A stretch of 64,000 nt of DNA, from the NCBI GenBank assembly GCA_950106755.1, contig OX467084.1, positions 35,901,213 through 35,965,212 of the forward strand, given 5' to 3'. Under the pieces are notes generated by a model. The model was not told the origin of the DNA. It made no database searches and saw only the letters and a program-made list of their open reading frames with translations. This stretch comes from Climacium dendroides. Taxonomy: Eukaryota; Streptophyta; Bryopsida; Hypnales; Climaciaceae. A program made the position numbers and the translations under genes. Below, piece after piece: positions 1 to 11,668 of this stretch; the first letter of the stretch is position 1; the number at the start of each line of letters is the position of its first letter.

Positions 1-1627
1 ATGCAGAAAATAATTCCACACTTTATGTGTCAAGCTGGTGATCCATCAGGTTAAACCTCGTAATACTTACATTCCTTAAGATATAAATTTACCATGTTTA
101 CAAGAATTAGATATTATTGAGTTCTTTTTATATATAATCACATAGGAAATATAATTGAATAACAAAATTGTTTTTTCTTTTAGCCAGTCAATTTTTATAA
201 TAACTTGTCAACAAAGTTATACTTACATGATTGTACTTGAATTTTGAAAGAGCTAAAAGTTGAATTTTTAGTAAGAAGGTTGAATTGATTTTTTTTAATA
301 AAGGATTTCATTAAAAAATTATTTTCAAAATTAACAAATTTTTTAGCATATAGTAATCTAGATTGTCATTTTTGGCTTTGTATATAAATTGCATCCATAT
401 ATCTTAGGCATATATGAATGATTTTATAGATAGAGTGGCAATAGCATGTTGCTATAAAATAATGACATTTTATCCAAGTACATTTAAAGAATGTCAACTA
501 CAATCAATTTTTGGATAGCTTTATAATTGATTAATTGCTATGAAATAATAAACATTGAGTAATCAAATTATTGATTGGTAAAAATCATGGTGTTAATCAA
601 TGATTGTGTGACAATAGTTGCATATTTCAAGAAGTCATTTGTTGCATTTTACAATCACTAGATTTTTGGTAAAACTAAAATTTTATATAGGTATGGGAAG
701 AGGAGGTGAATCAATTTATGGTACAAAGTTTTCTGATGAAATGAGTGCAAAACATAGCCATGATCGAAAAGGAATTGTTTCAATGGCAAACTCTGGTCGA
801 AATACAAACACCTCACAATTTTTTATATTATTTGAACCAGTTAGTTATTAATTGCTATATACTATTAATACTACAAAATATCTTAGTTTTCAATCTATAA
901 AATACCTTCAAATTTTTAATTGGAGATTAAAAAATAAAAATTTTAAAGAAGAATTTAAATCATAATAATATCTCATTATTTTTTTAGTAAAGTAAATATA
1001 TTTTGTATTGCTTAATTTTGTTTTATATTTATTGAAATATGACAATATCTATATTTTGATAGAGCCCACATTTGGATGGCAAGCACACTATATTTGGACA
1101 AGTCAAAGAGCATTGCTTCCCAATACTTGATGCAATGCAACGAGTGGAAGTCAAGGCAACAAAACCCATTGTTCCTGTAAAATTGTACGAAATATTTTGT
1201 CATCTAATTTTTAAAATTTTTAAAATGATAAGCAATCATTCAATTTTTTAAGACTATTATTATATATTTTTATATAATATTTTAAAATATTTTTTAATAG
1301 TATATTTTAATCAAGTAAAAATTCATTATTTTTTTAATATACATACAACTTTGATTATATATATTTGAAGCCTTAAAAAAGTATTTTTGGATATAAAATT
1401 ATTTCAAATTTTTAATTTTAATATAGCATATGAAATAAATGTACATTTCTTTTAAAAACCTCAATGCAAAGCCATTTTAAAAATGACAATTATTGTTACT
1501 TAGGTTTATAGCAGAGGTAATAGAAGATCCTTGGGAAGGCCAAGAATTGCCTATTGGAGCAAAAATTCCTACAAAACCATTAGTTGGTAATTGTGGCTTT
1601 CATGTTTCACCATGTAGTGTAATGTAA
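1..1627 (+). CDS. Cyclophilin-type peptidyl-prolyl isomerase, 3' part of gene
   Basis: Four exons can be joined: 1-49, 691-839, 1063-1176 and 1517-1627. All have GT-AG borders and compatible phases, ending at a TAA. The product reads through typical cyclophilin blocks: [19 protein letters not shown], a KFSDE block, the SMANSG segment with TSQFFI, and [12 protein letters not shown]. The family catalyses cis-trans isomerisation of X-Pro bonds and aids folding. The tryptophan that gives classical cyclophilin A its cyclosporin sensitivity is His here (HLDGKH), as in several PPIL-type members. A C-terminal tail of about 35 residues contains [10 protein letters not shown]. The N-terminal exons lie before base 1, so the start is unseen. 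The gene is on its own at the edge of an AT-rich repeat region, with no visible stop or frameshift. The last exon start (after gcagag at 1516) was chosen because it keeps phase 0. Which plant CYP subgroup this is remains unsettled. Confidence 0.82.
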
Positions 1628-4600
1628 CTAAAGTTTACATAATGTGATTAACATTTAAATTTTTATTTTCAAAATTTTCAGCAAAATGCATTAAAATAAA
1701 TCAAAATTATATAAATTATAAAATGAGGTTTCATTTTTATTAAAAAAAACTTTTATATCTATATCTATATCCATATTTATAAATAAAAATAAATGATTTT
1801 TAATATATATTTGATATTGTATGAAATTTTGTAAAACTTCCTATATGATTAGTAATTGGATGAAGTGTTATACTTTAGTAATGTGATATTATTAGATCAT
1901 ATTTAATAGCCAAATAATTCCAATCATTCAAGAGTTAACATTATATTTTTTGTCAAAGTGAAATGTTTTGATAATTAAATAATAATAATAAAAAAGATAG
2001 AACACTTTTCAATTGTTGGAAGTTGAATCTACAATAATTATGTGATCATACTTACAAGATAAGTCTTTAAAATGAAGTGCCTACATCAATAGTCCAATGC
2101 AATGGGTCTTCATTTCTATACTCCATTGGAAAGGGTAAAAAATTAGTGTCACTATAATTTTGTTTTTTTTGTCTACCTTCACTAATATAAATTTTATCTT
2201 GATTACTAACTATCTTCACTAATTTAAATTTAATCCTAAAGACACCTACTTTTTTTCTTATTAGCATCCATTGCTAAATGATGTTTCTTACTAACAATTT
2301 ACTGAAAATGTCTTGTCTTGCCATTCCCTCCCCCCTGCCCCGCCTTCCAAAAATTGAGAGCCGTTGATTTTTGTTAAAAAAATCCGCCCCCCCCCCCCTC
2401 CAATTTTGTTGATCTTCAAAAAACAACTTGGGATATGGATACGAAAAGGAGATACTATATGGGTATGGTCATAAATACAATGGATACAAATATAGATACG
2501 GATACAAGATACAAATTGGGTACAAATATGGATACAAACTTCATCCCCATCCCCATCCCTCCTCAAAATTACAAATAGGGGAGAGGGGGGAGAGGGGGTA
2601 TGATCTTAATTTAATTTAATTTAAATTATTTTTTTGAACTCATTGGGGTAGGTGGGTGGGGATTTGGGGACATAATGAGGTAAATTAAATTAAATTTTTT
2701 TCTTTTGAGCTCAATGAGCCCCCAAAAGGCATTTATCTTACTGACATCCATTGCTAAATGATGTTTATGACTTTTAAAACATCTAGTTAATGACTTTTAA
2801 AACATCCAATTCATGACTTTTAAAAAGTTTTATTTTTTATTTTTTATGAAATGCCAAAGTAACAATATAAAATGTTATAATGGTGCTCCAAATTCTAACA
2901 TTCATATACATATTGAATAGAATATATCACATTAGCACATCAGAAAAATAAAAACAATTGCAAGAGTATTGCAAGACTACAATTGCAACTACTATTACTT
3001 TTAGTACAAAAACAAGATTGTTTCAAAAGTATTGCACTATTGGATTATTATCTTCTATTGCAGTGTTGCTTTCTTAGAGTTTTTGCAAAAATATTGAAGT
3101 TGAAGAATGTAGAAATTTATAGTAGCAAGCCTATTGCAATAGTAAAACTAGGACTAATTTTTTCAATTTTGTTTCATTTTTGACTAAAAATTGTTTTAGA
3201 TTGCTTTGAAGATCTGAATTGCAATTGAAACAATGTGCAAACATTATTGTTGCAACATTGCAACAATTTTTGAATAACTCAAGTCTCTTGCAATAATGTT
3301 CCAATTTCTTTTGTTATTATATAATATTATAATGTTATAGAATTGTTTTAGTATAAAAATTGTATTGCAAACAATGCACTTTCATTATTATTATTTTGAC
3401 TTGAATCCACCTAGAAATTGTATTGTTGTATTTTAAATTTCAAAATCACCATTGTCTTATTATTGAACTGTTTTAGAATTGCAATTATATTGCAGCTATG
3501 AATTCAAATGTTCAAATAGACTAGATTCACAATTTCTCATGTACCTATACTGCATTTTGACACCAATAATCCAATATTTACAGTTTCATCTCCAAAGACT
3601 AATTTTAATTATTCAATTATTTATTTTGAACTCAAAATCTTTTAATTTATTATGGTTGAGAAAGAGATTAATGTTTTCACTTGGCTCCCTAATGTTTGGC
3701 TCACTATTATCAATGACATTTATGACTCATTTAAAGTGTTTCATAAAAATTACACTATTTCAATATTTGTATGTAATCCTTTAAGGCCCATTGTCGTTTT
3801 GGGGGACAAATGGGATTTTAGGAAAGTACCTACAGATGAAATTATGTTATGATTTTTTGAAACTTTTTTTGAAGATAGAAAAATTGATGAGCTTTATGGG
3901 AATATTATTATTTTTTCAACTGGCGCGTAGAAACAAAAGTTATGTCCAAATAAGTTCAAAGTAAAGAAGAGGGGGCAACCAAAAAAATTTGAATTTGAAT
4001 TTTTTTATCCATAGATTATATTTTTGTCTACATGAGAATCTTTTATTCATTCCATTTTGGATTTTTTATGAAAAAGTTATGGACAATCTTGTTTTTTGGG
4101 CAATTAAAGCAATTCTTGGAAAAATAAATTGTAGGATTTGTTTTTTAATGCAATTTTTATAATTTTTCAAAAAAAAAGTTTCACATGGTTTACTTTGATT
4201 TTTAAGACAACCACACCATTGGGATTTAGTACATTTTAATTCCATTTTAGAGATATTAATAAATTAGATTTTCCTTCTATATCATACCTATTTCTATATA
4301 ATAAATTTTCAAAGAATTAAAATTAAAATTTTTGAAAATTTTTACCAAACTCTCAACTCACAATGTCCTACAATAAAGATTTAAAGCTCAAAACTCTACA
4401 GTGCAAAAATTTTAATTCAAGAAGGTTCAAAGTCAAATAATCTAGTCCTATAAGGCTGCAATGTGTTGAAGAATTTATTTTTTTCTCTTTAAACATAGAT
4501 ATCTTGCAATTTGTGCAGTCAAAGTTTTTGAAATTTTTGCTACACATTCTTATACTGGTTAGGTGTAGCATCCTATAGTTAGATGTGCAACAAAAACAAT

Positions 4601-4683
4601 TTTCAAATTTTTTTTACTCTTTGCTATCAAAATGATAGTTTTTAGTGTTTTTTTGGCAAAATAAAGGCCTTGGTCCTTTAGGA
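1628..4683. other. AT-rich intergenic DNA without genes
   Basis: I see no gene. Short open frames here are low-complexity and lack recognisable motifs. The stretch holds a 22-bp direct repeat pair (2265-2286 and 2745-2766), a degenerate GGATAC/ACAAATAT array (about 2430-2545), a poly-C run near 2390, three imperfect copies of a 26-bp unit containing GACTTTTAAAACATC (2767-2826), and a TTGCAA-rich tract (2950-3490). Confidence 0.6.
2265..2766. repeat. 22-bp exact direct repeat flanking a satellite-like segment
   Basis: CATCCATTGCTAAATGATGT followed by TT occurs at 2265-2286 and again at 2745-2766. Between them lie a poly-C tract and a degenerate array built from GGATAC and ACAAATATGG words (2430-2545), then runs of CCCCATCCCCATCC. 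The arrangement could be an ancient tandem duplication or a decayed insertion; no coding sequence is present. Confidence 0.6.
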
Positions 4684-5610
4684 GTTAACCTCTAAAATTC
4701 TTTAAATATCTTTTCACCAAAATTGCTCCATAACTCCCATTTTTAGTACAAGTACCAAATCTTGGGGAAAAAAAATCATTTTTGGACACATATAGTCGTA
4801 GGATCTTGTAATAAATTGGTTTGAAAAGCACGGGGGGTACTCTCCCTCTTTTTTTGATGTTAGCGTGCGAACAAAACTTTGGACCCCCTATATACTTTTT
4901 GAATTTTAAATAAAATGAAATGAAAAAAATATGAATAGATTTTTCTACTTTGAAAGTTTATGTTTTGAATTATTGATATTTTTATTTGCTAATAATAATT
5001 AGTTACAAATTTTTGAAGTAAAAAGATACACTATAGAACTGAAAACTAACTTTCACATCCTATATTATGTAAGAAAAAATTGTCTAAACAATGAACAAAA
5101 AATTCCTAAAAATAACTCTATTGAAAGCTCATTTTGAGTTGAATATTGATACAATGGTCATCTAAATGTGTTCTCTAAATATATGAGTTAAAAAAACATG
5201 CCATTTTAGTGCATTTTTAACCTCTTCTAGAAAATCATTCCATATTTTATTTGAGTTTGAAATTTTGGGAGTAGAATCCTAGTCATTAGTAAACAATGCT
5301 CAAAATTTCAAGTTAAAATTATAGTTTATTAGAAACCACTTGTTTGCACATGGTTTGTTGTAGTACAACTAAGTGCCCCCCCGAGTTGAAAAGATGTGAA
5401 AAAAAAGTAAAAAATTTCTACCATGTTGATTGATGTGTAGGAAAAATAGTGCATTTGTACTTTATAAGGTCAAATTTGTATTAAAAAATACCCAATCATG
5501 CTGGTGGTGCTTCTTTGGATTTATTCTTCACAGTGAGTTCTCTACATGCTTGAAAAATTTCTGATCATTTGGAATTGTACATGTAGAAAAAAATAGTAAG
5601 TGATGTTGGA
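4684..5610. repeat. Dispersed repeat, copy 1 of the TTAA-bounded family
   Basis: It starts at TTAA (4684-4687) followed by CCTCTAAA, and matches the repeat at 17793-18190 in the same order. Shared blocks include TTTTCACCAAAA.TGCTCC, a TTTTTAGTACAAGTA block, a TTTTTGGACACAT block and, further on, GGTGCTGCTTCTTTG-like and TTGGAATTNTACA blocks. A 557-bp insertion interrupts it (4829-5385). The right end is not clear and appears eroded. The left TTAA also abuts a sequence that looks like the right end of another family member (GGTCCTTTAGGAG before the TTAA). Confidence 0.6.
4829..5385. mobile_element. Non-autonomous hAT-like insertion
   Basis: A 557-bp segment is flanked on both sides by the exact 8-bp direct repeat TTGAAAAG (4821-4828 and 5386-5393). 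Its ends are inverted and G/C-rich: the left starts CACGGGGGGTAC and the right ends GTGCCCCCCCGAG. The divergent repeat copy at 17.9 kb lacks this segment and has one TTGAGGAT-like target followed by poly-A, so it serves as an empty site. An 8-bp target duplication fits the hAT superfamily. There is no transposase inside, so it would have moved in trans. Confidence 0.68.
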
Positions 5611-6111
5611 AGATCTTCTTTCTTTTCATTGTTGTTTTGTATGAGGCTTACAAAACAAATGCTGGACAGACTCTAGTACATTGTTTACATAAATATTTTA
5701 AAGCTGGTTGGCTAGTTGCCTTTTCAGGGAAGCTAAATTCCATGAAACATTTTTTTTATAAATTTTTGTAAGAAGTTAAAATGGAATTGACATTTAACCT
5801 AGTCATTTCATATTTTTTGAACCTTTATGGAATTAGTTACGAATTGTTGAAGTTGAAAGGTAGCATTCACTTCACATTATAAAATCAAGATTTACAATGA
5901 AAACCTTTGCACTCAAACTATAATAGAAATATCATAGTTATTAACTATTATAATCTAATTTTTGATGCCCAAACTAATATTCGAAAAGTTTTTTTGCATC
6001 CAAGGTTTTCACCCTCAAGTAGCGCACATGGCGACCCATCCTGAAGCCAAGTTGTGCAATTTGTTGCATGGGAGTTTTTAATAGAGGATTTCCCAGCCCC
6101 CTCATTGCCTC
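5611..6111. other. AT-rich intergenic DNA
   Basis: No gene, RNA gene or clear element is visible. It is probably further decayed repeat sequence. Confidence 0.5.
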
Positions 6112-6303
6112 GGCTAAGGTTAATTGTGAAAAAAAGTCCCCTATTTTTTTGCCATGATTTTTTATATTTCTACATTGCCCCTAGCTAATTTGGGGCCATT
6201 GATTGCAAATCTGAATTCAGAATTTGCAAAACAATTCATCTGATTGCAAATAAAAAATTCCACAACGTTTTTCCTAGGGGTAAAATGGGGCAATGAGGGT
6301 GTC
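6112..6303. mobile_element. MITE-like element, family AGGGAGGATTG, copy 1
   Basis: This copy shares the core GATTGCAAATCTGAATTC plus AGAATTTGCAAA and the preceding TAATTTGGGGCC with elements at 32733-32972 and 54599-54793. Its ends are degenerate: GGCTAAGGTTAATTG on the left, ATGGGGCAATGAGGG on the right. It lies about 400 bp before the Harbinger transposase remnant. It has no coding capacity. Confidence 0.6.
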
Positions 6304-6707
6304 AGTTCACCTTGGCCCACCACCTACATGCGAAAAAGAAGCCCAGTTCACACCTTCCTCACAACCTCTTTCTATTTCTATTGTGGGGATTTCGGGATTC
6401 AATCACTGGGAGCATTGGTTGAAGTTTGGGAGAGCGATGTCGAAGAGCTTGGGAGACCTTCATGTTTGAGAGTAAATATCTTGGTATGTGGATTCGTTTT
6501 TTGCATTATTTTTTTGGTAAATGGTAGTGAAGGTTGTGAGGAAGGTTTGGATGCATTTTTAGACTCACATTTTGTGTCTAATGTCAAATTTTTAAAGTTC
6601 TTTCTCAAATATGTTTTGAGTATCAAATTCATTTTTTGAAACAATTTGAGTGAGTTTTGTGAGTGAATATGGAGCCCTCTTTTTGCACTCAAGTGGTGCT
6701 CATGTGA
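6304..6707. other. Leader region of the Harbinger element, no gene
   Basis: Non-coding, AT-rich. Overlapping open frames occur on both strands but neither resembles a known protein. It may contain the left end of the Harbinger element; I could not locate its inverted repeat. Confidence 0.4.
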
Positions 6708-7964
6708 ATGATACTATCTATGACAATAAGCAAGTCTTTTATTTATAAATCAAGGACTCGTGAAGTGTTTAATTTGGGTGGTGGGACTTCAATTGGTTTT
6801 TATTTTCTTCCATTGTTGTTTTTGCTTGGCACAAGGAAGAAGCCTAATGCTACCTACCTCTTTTGGATAGAGCCTAGACAAACAACACATTGGAACTATG
6901 TAGAAAGGGTAGTGTAGAGATCAAATAATGAGATGTAGCACAATAAGTTCAAGAAATTATACATGATGAGTTACGATGCATTTGAAAATTTGTTGAACAT
7001 GTTGACTCCTTTCTTGAGAAGTAGGTGTGTGAATCAAGTGAGACCCCAAATGGAAATTAAAAAAATAGTGGCATGTGTAATTTATAGATTTATACATGGT
7101 CATAGTCCAGAGCACATGGCTGATCGTTTTAAGATTGGAGCTTCAACCATTAGAAAGTATGTTGACATTGTTTGTGATATACTTATTGACAAAGACAAGT
7201 TATTTAGCCACTATATTAGTATTCCAAGTGGAGACTGGTATCGAAGCATCATCTCAGATTTTGTCCAACATTTGTGGAGCAATTGTTGGAACACATATAC
7301 CATTAGTAGAAAACCCAAGTAGGAGAGTTACTTTGGCAGCTACAAATTTTTTCAACAGGAAAAAATTCAACTCCCTTATACTGCAAGTGGTCTATGATTC
7401 ATGCAAGATTTTTTGGAACGTGTATGCTAGCCAACTTGGAGGAGTGCATGATTGTGGAAAATTCAAAGTTTTGAGTTTGTACAAGGGTTTGATAAAATGA
7501 GAGATTTTGCAAGAATTAGTGGTTTGGGTTGGAGATGTTAGATGTACTTTTTTTATTGGAGATGCTGCCTATTTGATTCGCACCTACTTGATGAAGAATT
7601 GAAAGCCCCCAATGATATGCACAAAAAATGATTTGACAAGTCTATGAATTTTGGAAGAGTTGTCATTGAATAAGCATTTGGCACATTGAAGAACTGATGG
7701 AGAATTTTAAAGTACTTCAACTGAAGAGTGGACAAAGTAACTAGAGTTACAATAGCTTGTTGTTCGTTATACAATTATTGTAAGATGTTAAACCAACCGG
7801 AGCCCTATGTGGCTAATGCAAGTTTGCGAAGAGATTCACTAGTTGGATTTGGAAATGAAAGATTACTTGTGCATAGAGAAGGAGACTATATACAATGTCA
7901 AGAAGAAATCCTTAGACAACAATTGTTTAGGCAATTGGTCATTGAAAATCCTAATGATGAATGA
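6708..7964 (+). pseudogene. PIF/Harbinger transposase remnant (DDE_Tnp_4 type)
   Basis: Translated blocks in order: an N-terminal part (6708-6914) with FWIEPRQTTHWNYVER; the helix-turn-helix region MSYDAFENLLNMLTPFL and HSPEHMADRFKIGASTIRKY (6963-7235); the nuclease start ICGAIVGTHIPLVEN (about 7265); GDAAYLIRTYLMKN (about 7560); a VIE(stop)AFGTLKN block (about 7660); and the tail to a normal stop after NPNDE. At least two frameshifts (near 7235 and 7630) and about seven in-frame stops make it inactive. The first catalytic Asp of the family motif GAIDGTH is Val here (GAIVGTH). Most stops sit where CAA, CAG, CGA or TGG codons are expected, the pattern left by C-to-T decay of methylated DNA. 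It converges with the Myb-like partner gene downstream. Confidence 0.87.
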
Positions 7965-8185
7965 CTATAATAATATGTGATTTCTATTTTTTCTAAGCTT
8001 TGAATTCTTATGGATGTTTACATGTACAAATAGTCATAGAGGAAAGAAATCTTTTATTGAATGTAATGAAATTTGGAACAAATTAAAACAAATTCAAAGC
8101 AAATCAAAGCAAATTCCATACAATATAGGAATAATATTCCAATGTTTTGAATCCCTTAAAGTAAACAACACACAAGATGTAATTT

Positions 8186-9043
8186 CTACTTAGAACTACC
8201 AGAAGAGTCCATAGACTTTAGTACTTTAGCAAACAAAGCTGCCATCTATAATTGTCCCTTCAACATCATCTCTCTATTTTCCCTCTTGGTATCTAGTATC
8301 TTCTTAGTCATTTGCAATTTCATCTTCTCAATCTCTATAATTCCTTTAAAGAAATTGGTAATGGCAGAGGCAATGGATTCATCTCCTGTAGCTTACTTCC
8401 TCTTTCTCTTAGATGCACTCTTATTAACTTGTCCCTCACATCCAGGTTGATTAACTGCTTCTGTGCGTGGAGACAAGGAAAAAGTAGCATTTGTAGAGAA
8501 ATGAATAGAAGAAGTACTAGGCAATGTGTTCTCTTCTTCATCACTCACAATGTGAACTTCAGAATGTTACAAATGAACACCTTGATCACCACCAAGTAGC
8601 ACCCCATTGATTTTAGCAATGCCACCAAAAATATTGTCAAAAATTTCATACCATGGTATCCAAGTAGAAGGTGGTCCTTCAATTTTGTCTTGCTTCACTT
8701 TCTCTTCCAAGTACGTTGTCCTCATCTTGTTCCACTTGTCACGTGTTTGTTGCCAAGTTCTTTGAAGGTCGTTAGGAAACTGCATGTTGATCTCCTTCAC
8801 AAAAAACTCCCAATTTGATTGCTTGAACATCTTACAATTGTACTCCCAATACTTTTCTTCATATATGTTTACAAGAAATCTCAAAGTCCCTTCTTTCCAT
8901 TCCCTCTTCAAATTTCCACCCCTACCTCTCTTGAGTCCCTTGGTAAACATCACCCCCTCATTTTCAAACATAAGTGCTAGTAAGCCCCTCTTGGAAGCTC
9001 CATAATGTGAACAAATAAAAAAAACTAATTCACTCTCTCTCAA
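8186..9043 (-). pseudogene. Myb/SANT-like (trihelix) partner protein of the Harbinger element, broken
   Basis: The frame starts at 9043 and runs without frameshift to a natural stop at 8186-8188, but carries three premature stops (TAA about 8567, TAA about 8380, TAG about 8240), each replacing a likely Gln codon. The N-terminal half has a Myb/SANT-like DNA-binding fold with spaced tryptophans (REWKEGTLRFLV, a KQSNWEFFVKEI segment, RTWQQTRDKWNKM). The C-terminal half is a charged helix (IEIEKMKLQMTKKILD) after a KRKRK basic patch. PIF/Harbinger elements encode such a DNA-binding partner that recruits the transposase to the ends and into the nucleus. Its convergent placement next to the transposase remnant supports one two-gene element. 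Confidence 0.83.
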
Positions 9044-10483
9044 GCATTCAAACTCAAACTCGCAATCTTTTAGGTGTTGTACAAGTTGCTTGCAGGTTTG
9101 TATGAAGGAGAGAGATGGTGAGGGACTTGTTGCAGCGTTGCAACTTGTTAGGTGCTACAATATTTTCTGATGTTTTTGTTTACCTCACACGATAAAAGAG
9201 GCACAGTAACACTATCGTGAGGGTTGGGCCTCATCGTTCATTAACTCTAGCTTGTGAAGGCTCTCTAGAGTGAACCCGCATTTCCATGCCCTCATCTGTG
9301 ACGTCACACGACTTCCATTTGCCTCATGTGCACTGCTATAATGGCACCCTGCCACCCAATCGTGGCAAAATCTTGACATGAATGGATGTTGGGCTAGACC
9401 AAAAGCAGGCAAGAGCGACGGTAGCTATGGCGATAGTATGCAAGGGGCTGCTCATGTGAGGGCACAATTGACAGGACCAAAAGAAATGCTCAAGTAGGGG
9501 AGAGAGGCGTGGCCCTCTTCGAAGTATTAGTCACTTCATAGTTGCAAAGGTAGGGGATGGTGTCGTCACAACGAGCACCCGATCGACTTGCTTTGTTGCT
9601 TGCTGGTAAGCTTTCATTTGCACAATTCTAATATACAAGGACATAGAAGGCGACAACCAAAGTTTTTATAGGACAAGATGGGGTCTCATCTTGCTTAATG
9701 GTTTTTGCTGTGGATTTTTGGGTTTGAGGTGGCTTTTGGTTTGCAAAAAGGATCTTCCCAGAATTTAGCCAAGTATATTGAAGAAGAGGCACGCGACGTA
9801 GACGGGGAGTCATTTACGTGGTTCATGGGTAGTTTGTATGATAGTATTTTTGTTCACTCAACTTTGCGAAGTGTCTATTGTTCACCAAGAAGTGAGTCCA
9901 TTTTTCAAGATTTCTAATGTACAATGTTTCTTGAAACGAGTATATTAGAATTTAGTTTTGATATTCTTTGGTGGTATGTTGGTTTGTTGGCAAGAAATCG
10001 GTATTGTTTGGATTCAATGGTGAAGAAGTTGGAGAACTTTGATTTCCTTCAACTTCGAATAGGTGGAAGTAGAGTTTCTTAAAGGTGTTAGGATTTAGAG
10101 TAGAAATCATAGCCATAGGAACATTACATATTGTTGTAGATTGTAACTGATTTGTACATCTAAAAGTACTTGCATCTAAAAGTACTACCATGATACATTT
10201 TGAAATATTGAAATCTAGTCCATATGTATATTTGGACCTATTCAAGATTTATGAGCTCTAGACACATCAACATGTAATTCTATTGTACATTTACAATATA
10301 CAATGCACTATCCAAAGACATTTCAAAATGGACAAATCCAACCCTTTTGTACATATGAAATATTTGCAATCTACAACTCGTGGACATTTAGGACTATTGA
10401 AATGTAGACTTTTGGTATATTTAGATCTGTTGCAATATTGAAAAATATTACTAGCAAAGCAGAGGCAATTTTGAAATGAAGAT
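9044..10483. other. Intergenic DNA, partly GC-richer, no recognised gene
   Basis: 9180-9600 is less AT-rich than its surroundings and contains a palindromic TGACGTCA near 9298, but no frame there resembles a protein. 10130-10450 has loosely repeated words (GGACATTT, ATTGAAATNTAG, TATATTTRGAYCT) with about 190-bp spacing that lead into the tandem array. Confidence 0.45.
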
Positions 10484-11070
10484 TGCAATAGATCAGTTTA
10501 TAGTTTGAAAAAAATATAAATACTAACATTGAAAGTGTATTGTTTGTAACTAAATTGTAATACTTCTTCAAAATTGCAACAATACTTCAATTTTCAATTG
10601 TAAGCAGTGTTGTAGTTTGAAACAATATTAGACTGTTAAGTATCATGATCAACATTGCTACAATGTGTGTTGTCTCAGTGCTATTGCAATTCACAGATCA
10701 ATTTATAGTTTGAATAAAATAAATATACCAACATTGAAAGCGTATTATTTGTAACTAAATTGTAATACTTCTTCAAAATTGCAACAATACTTCAATTTTC
10801 AATTGTAAGCAGTGTTGTTGCAATTTGAAACAATATTTGACTGTTAAGTATTATGGTCAACATTGCAACAATGTTTTCTCAGTTTGAAACAATATTACAC
10901 TGTTAACTATTATGGTCAACATTACAACAATGTTTTCTCAATTTGAAACAGTATTAGACTATTAAGTATTATGGTCAACATTGCAACAATGTTTTCCTAG
11001 TTTGAAACAATATTAGACTGTTAAGTATTATGGTCAACATTGCAACAATGTTTTCTCAGTGCTGTTGCAA
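10484..11070. repeat. Nested tandem array: about 200-bp duplication plus 59-bp units
   Basis: A block beginning AGATCARTTTATAGTTTGAA (about 10489) recurs about 200 bp later (about 10694) with the shared segment TTGTAACTAAATTGTAATAC. Within and after it, a 59-bp unit repeats: TTTGAAACAATATTAGACTG, then TTAAGTATTATGGTCAACAT, then TGCAACAATGTTTTCTCAG. There is one separate copy near 10616 and four contiguous copies at 10821-11058. Copies differ at a few positions. No coding function is seen. Confidence 0.85.
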
Positions 11071-11668
11071 TTCCCGATTTTTTTCCCGATGCACATATCA
11101 CATATCCATAATTCCATCCTTTTTTTTTTTAATTTGAAGTTTTCTAGTGAAAAACTTCACAGTTTGTATCTGTTTTTTAGCCCAATTTTTTTCCTTTTTC
11201 TGATGCAATCTGGCACTATTTTGCCCTCCCAAAAGCCCTGCTTTTTAAGTGTATTGATAAAACAAAACTATTGAAACAAATGACTTCAAATTAATTTCAA
11301 GGTACATGAGGAAAAGACAAGTCAAGATTCAATCGCTTGTTCAAAAAATCATGAGACACACCTCTGACAAACACCTGAAGATCCTCACAGGTGCTTACGG
11401 GTTAAGCTTTTTATGGTACAATTATACATCCAAACCCAGAAGAAAATTATATAAGACTCCATGAGCCCTTTCATCAATTTTACAATTAATCATCCCTCAG
11501 GTGCTGTAAACTAGTAAAGATTACTTGATTGCTAAATCTCAACAGAAAGATACTGGGCTGCCCTGTTAACGATGAAGTTTAGATCGGGAGGAATCTGAGT
11601 CGACTTGTGCAAGGTCATTTGCTGTTTTACATCAGAGAGCAGATTTTTTAAAAATAGTTTTCATTCTC

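Noticed and set aside
6244..6639. 131-codon open frame on the plus strand
   Set aside because: Begins inside a MITE copy, has no family motifs and is mirrored by an open frame on the other strand.
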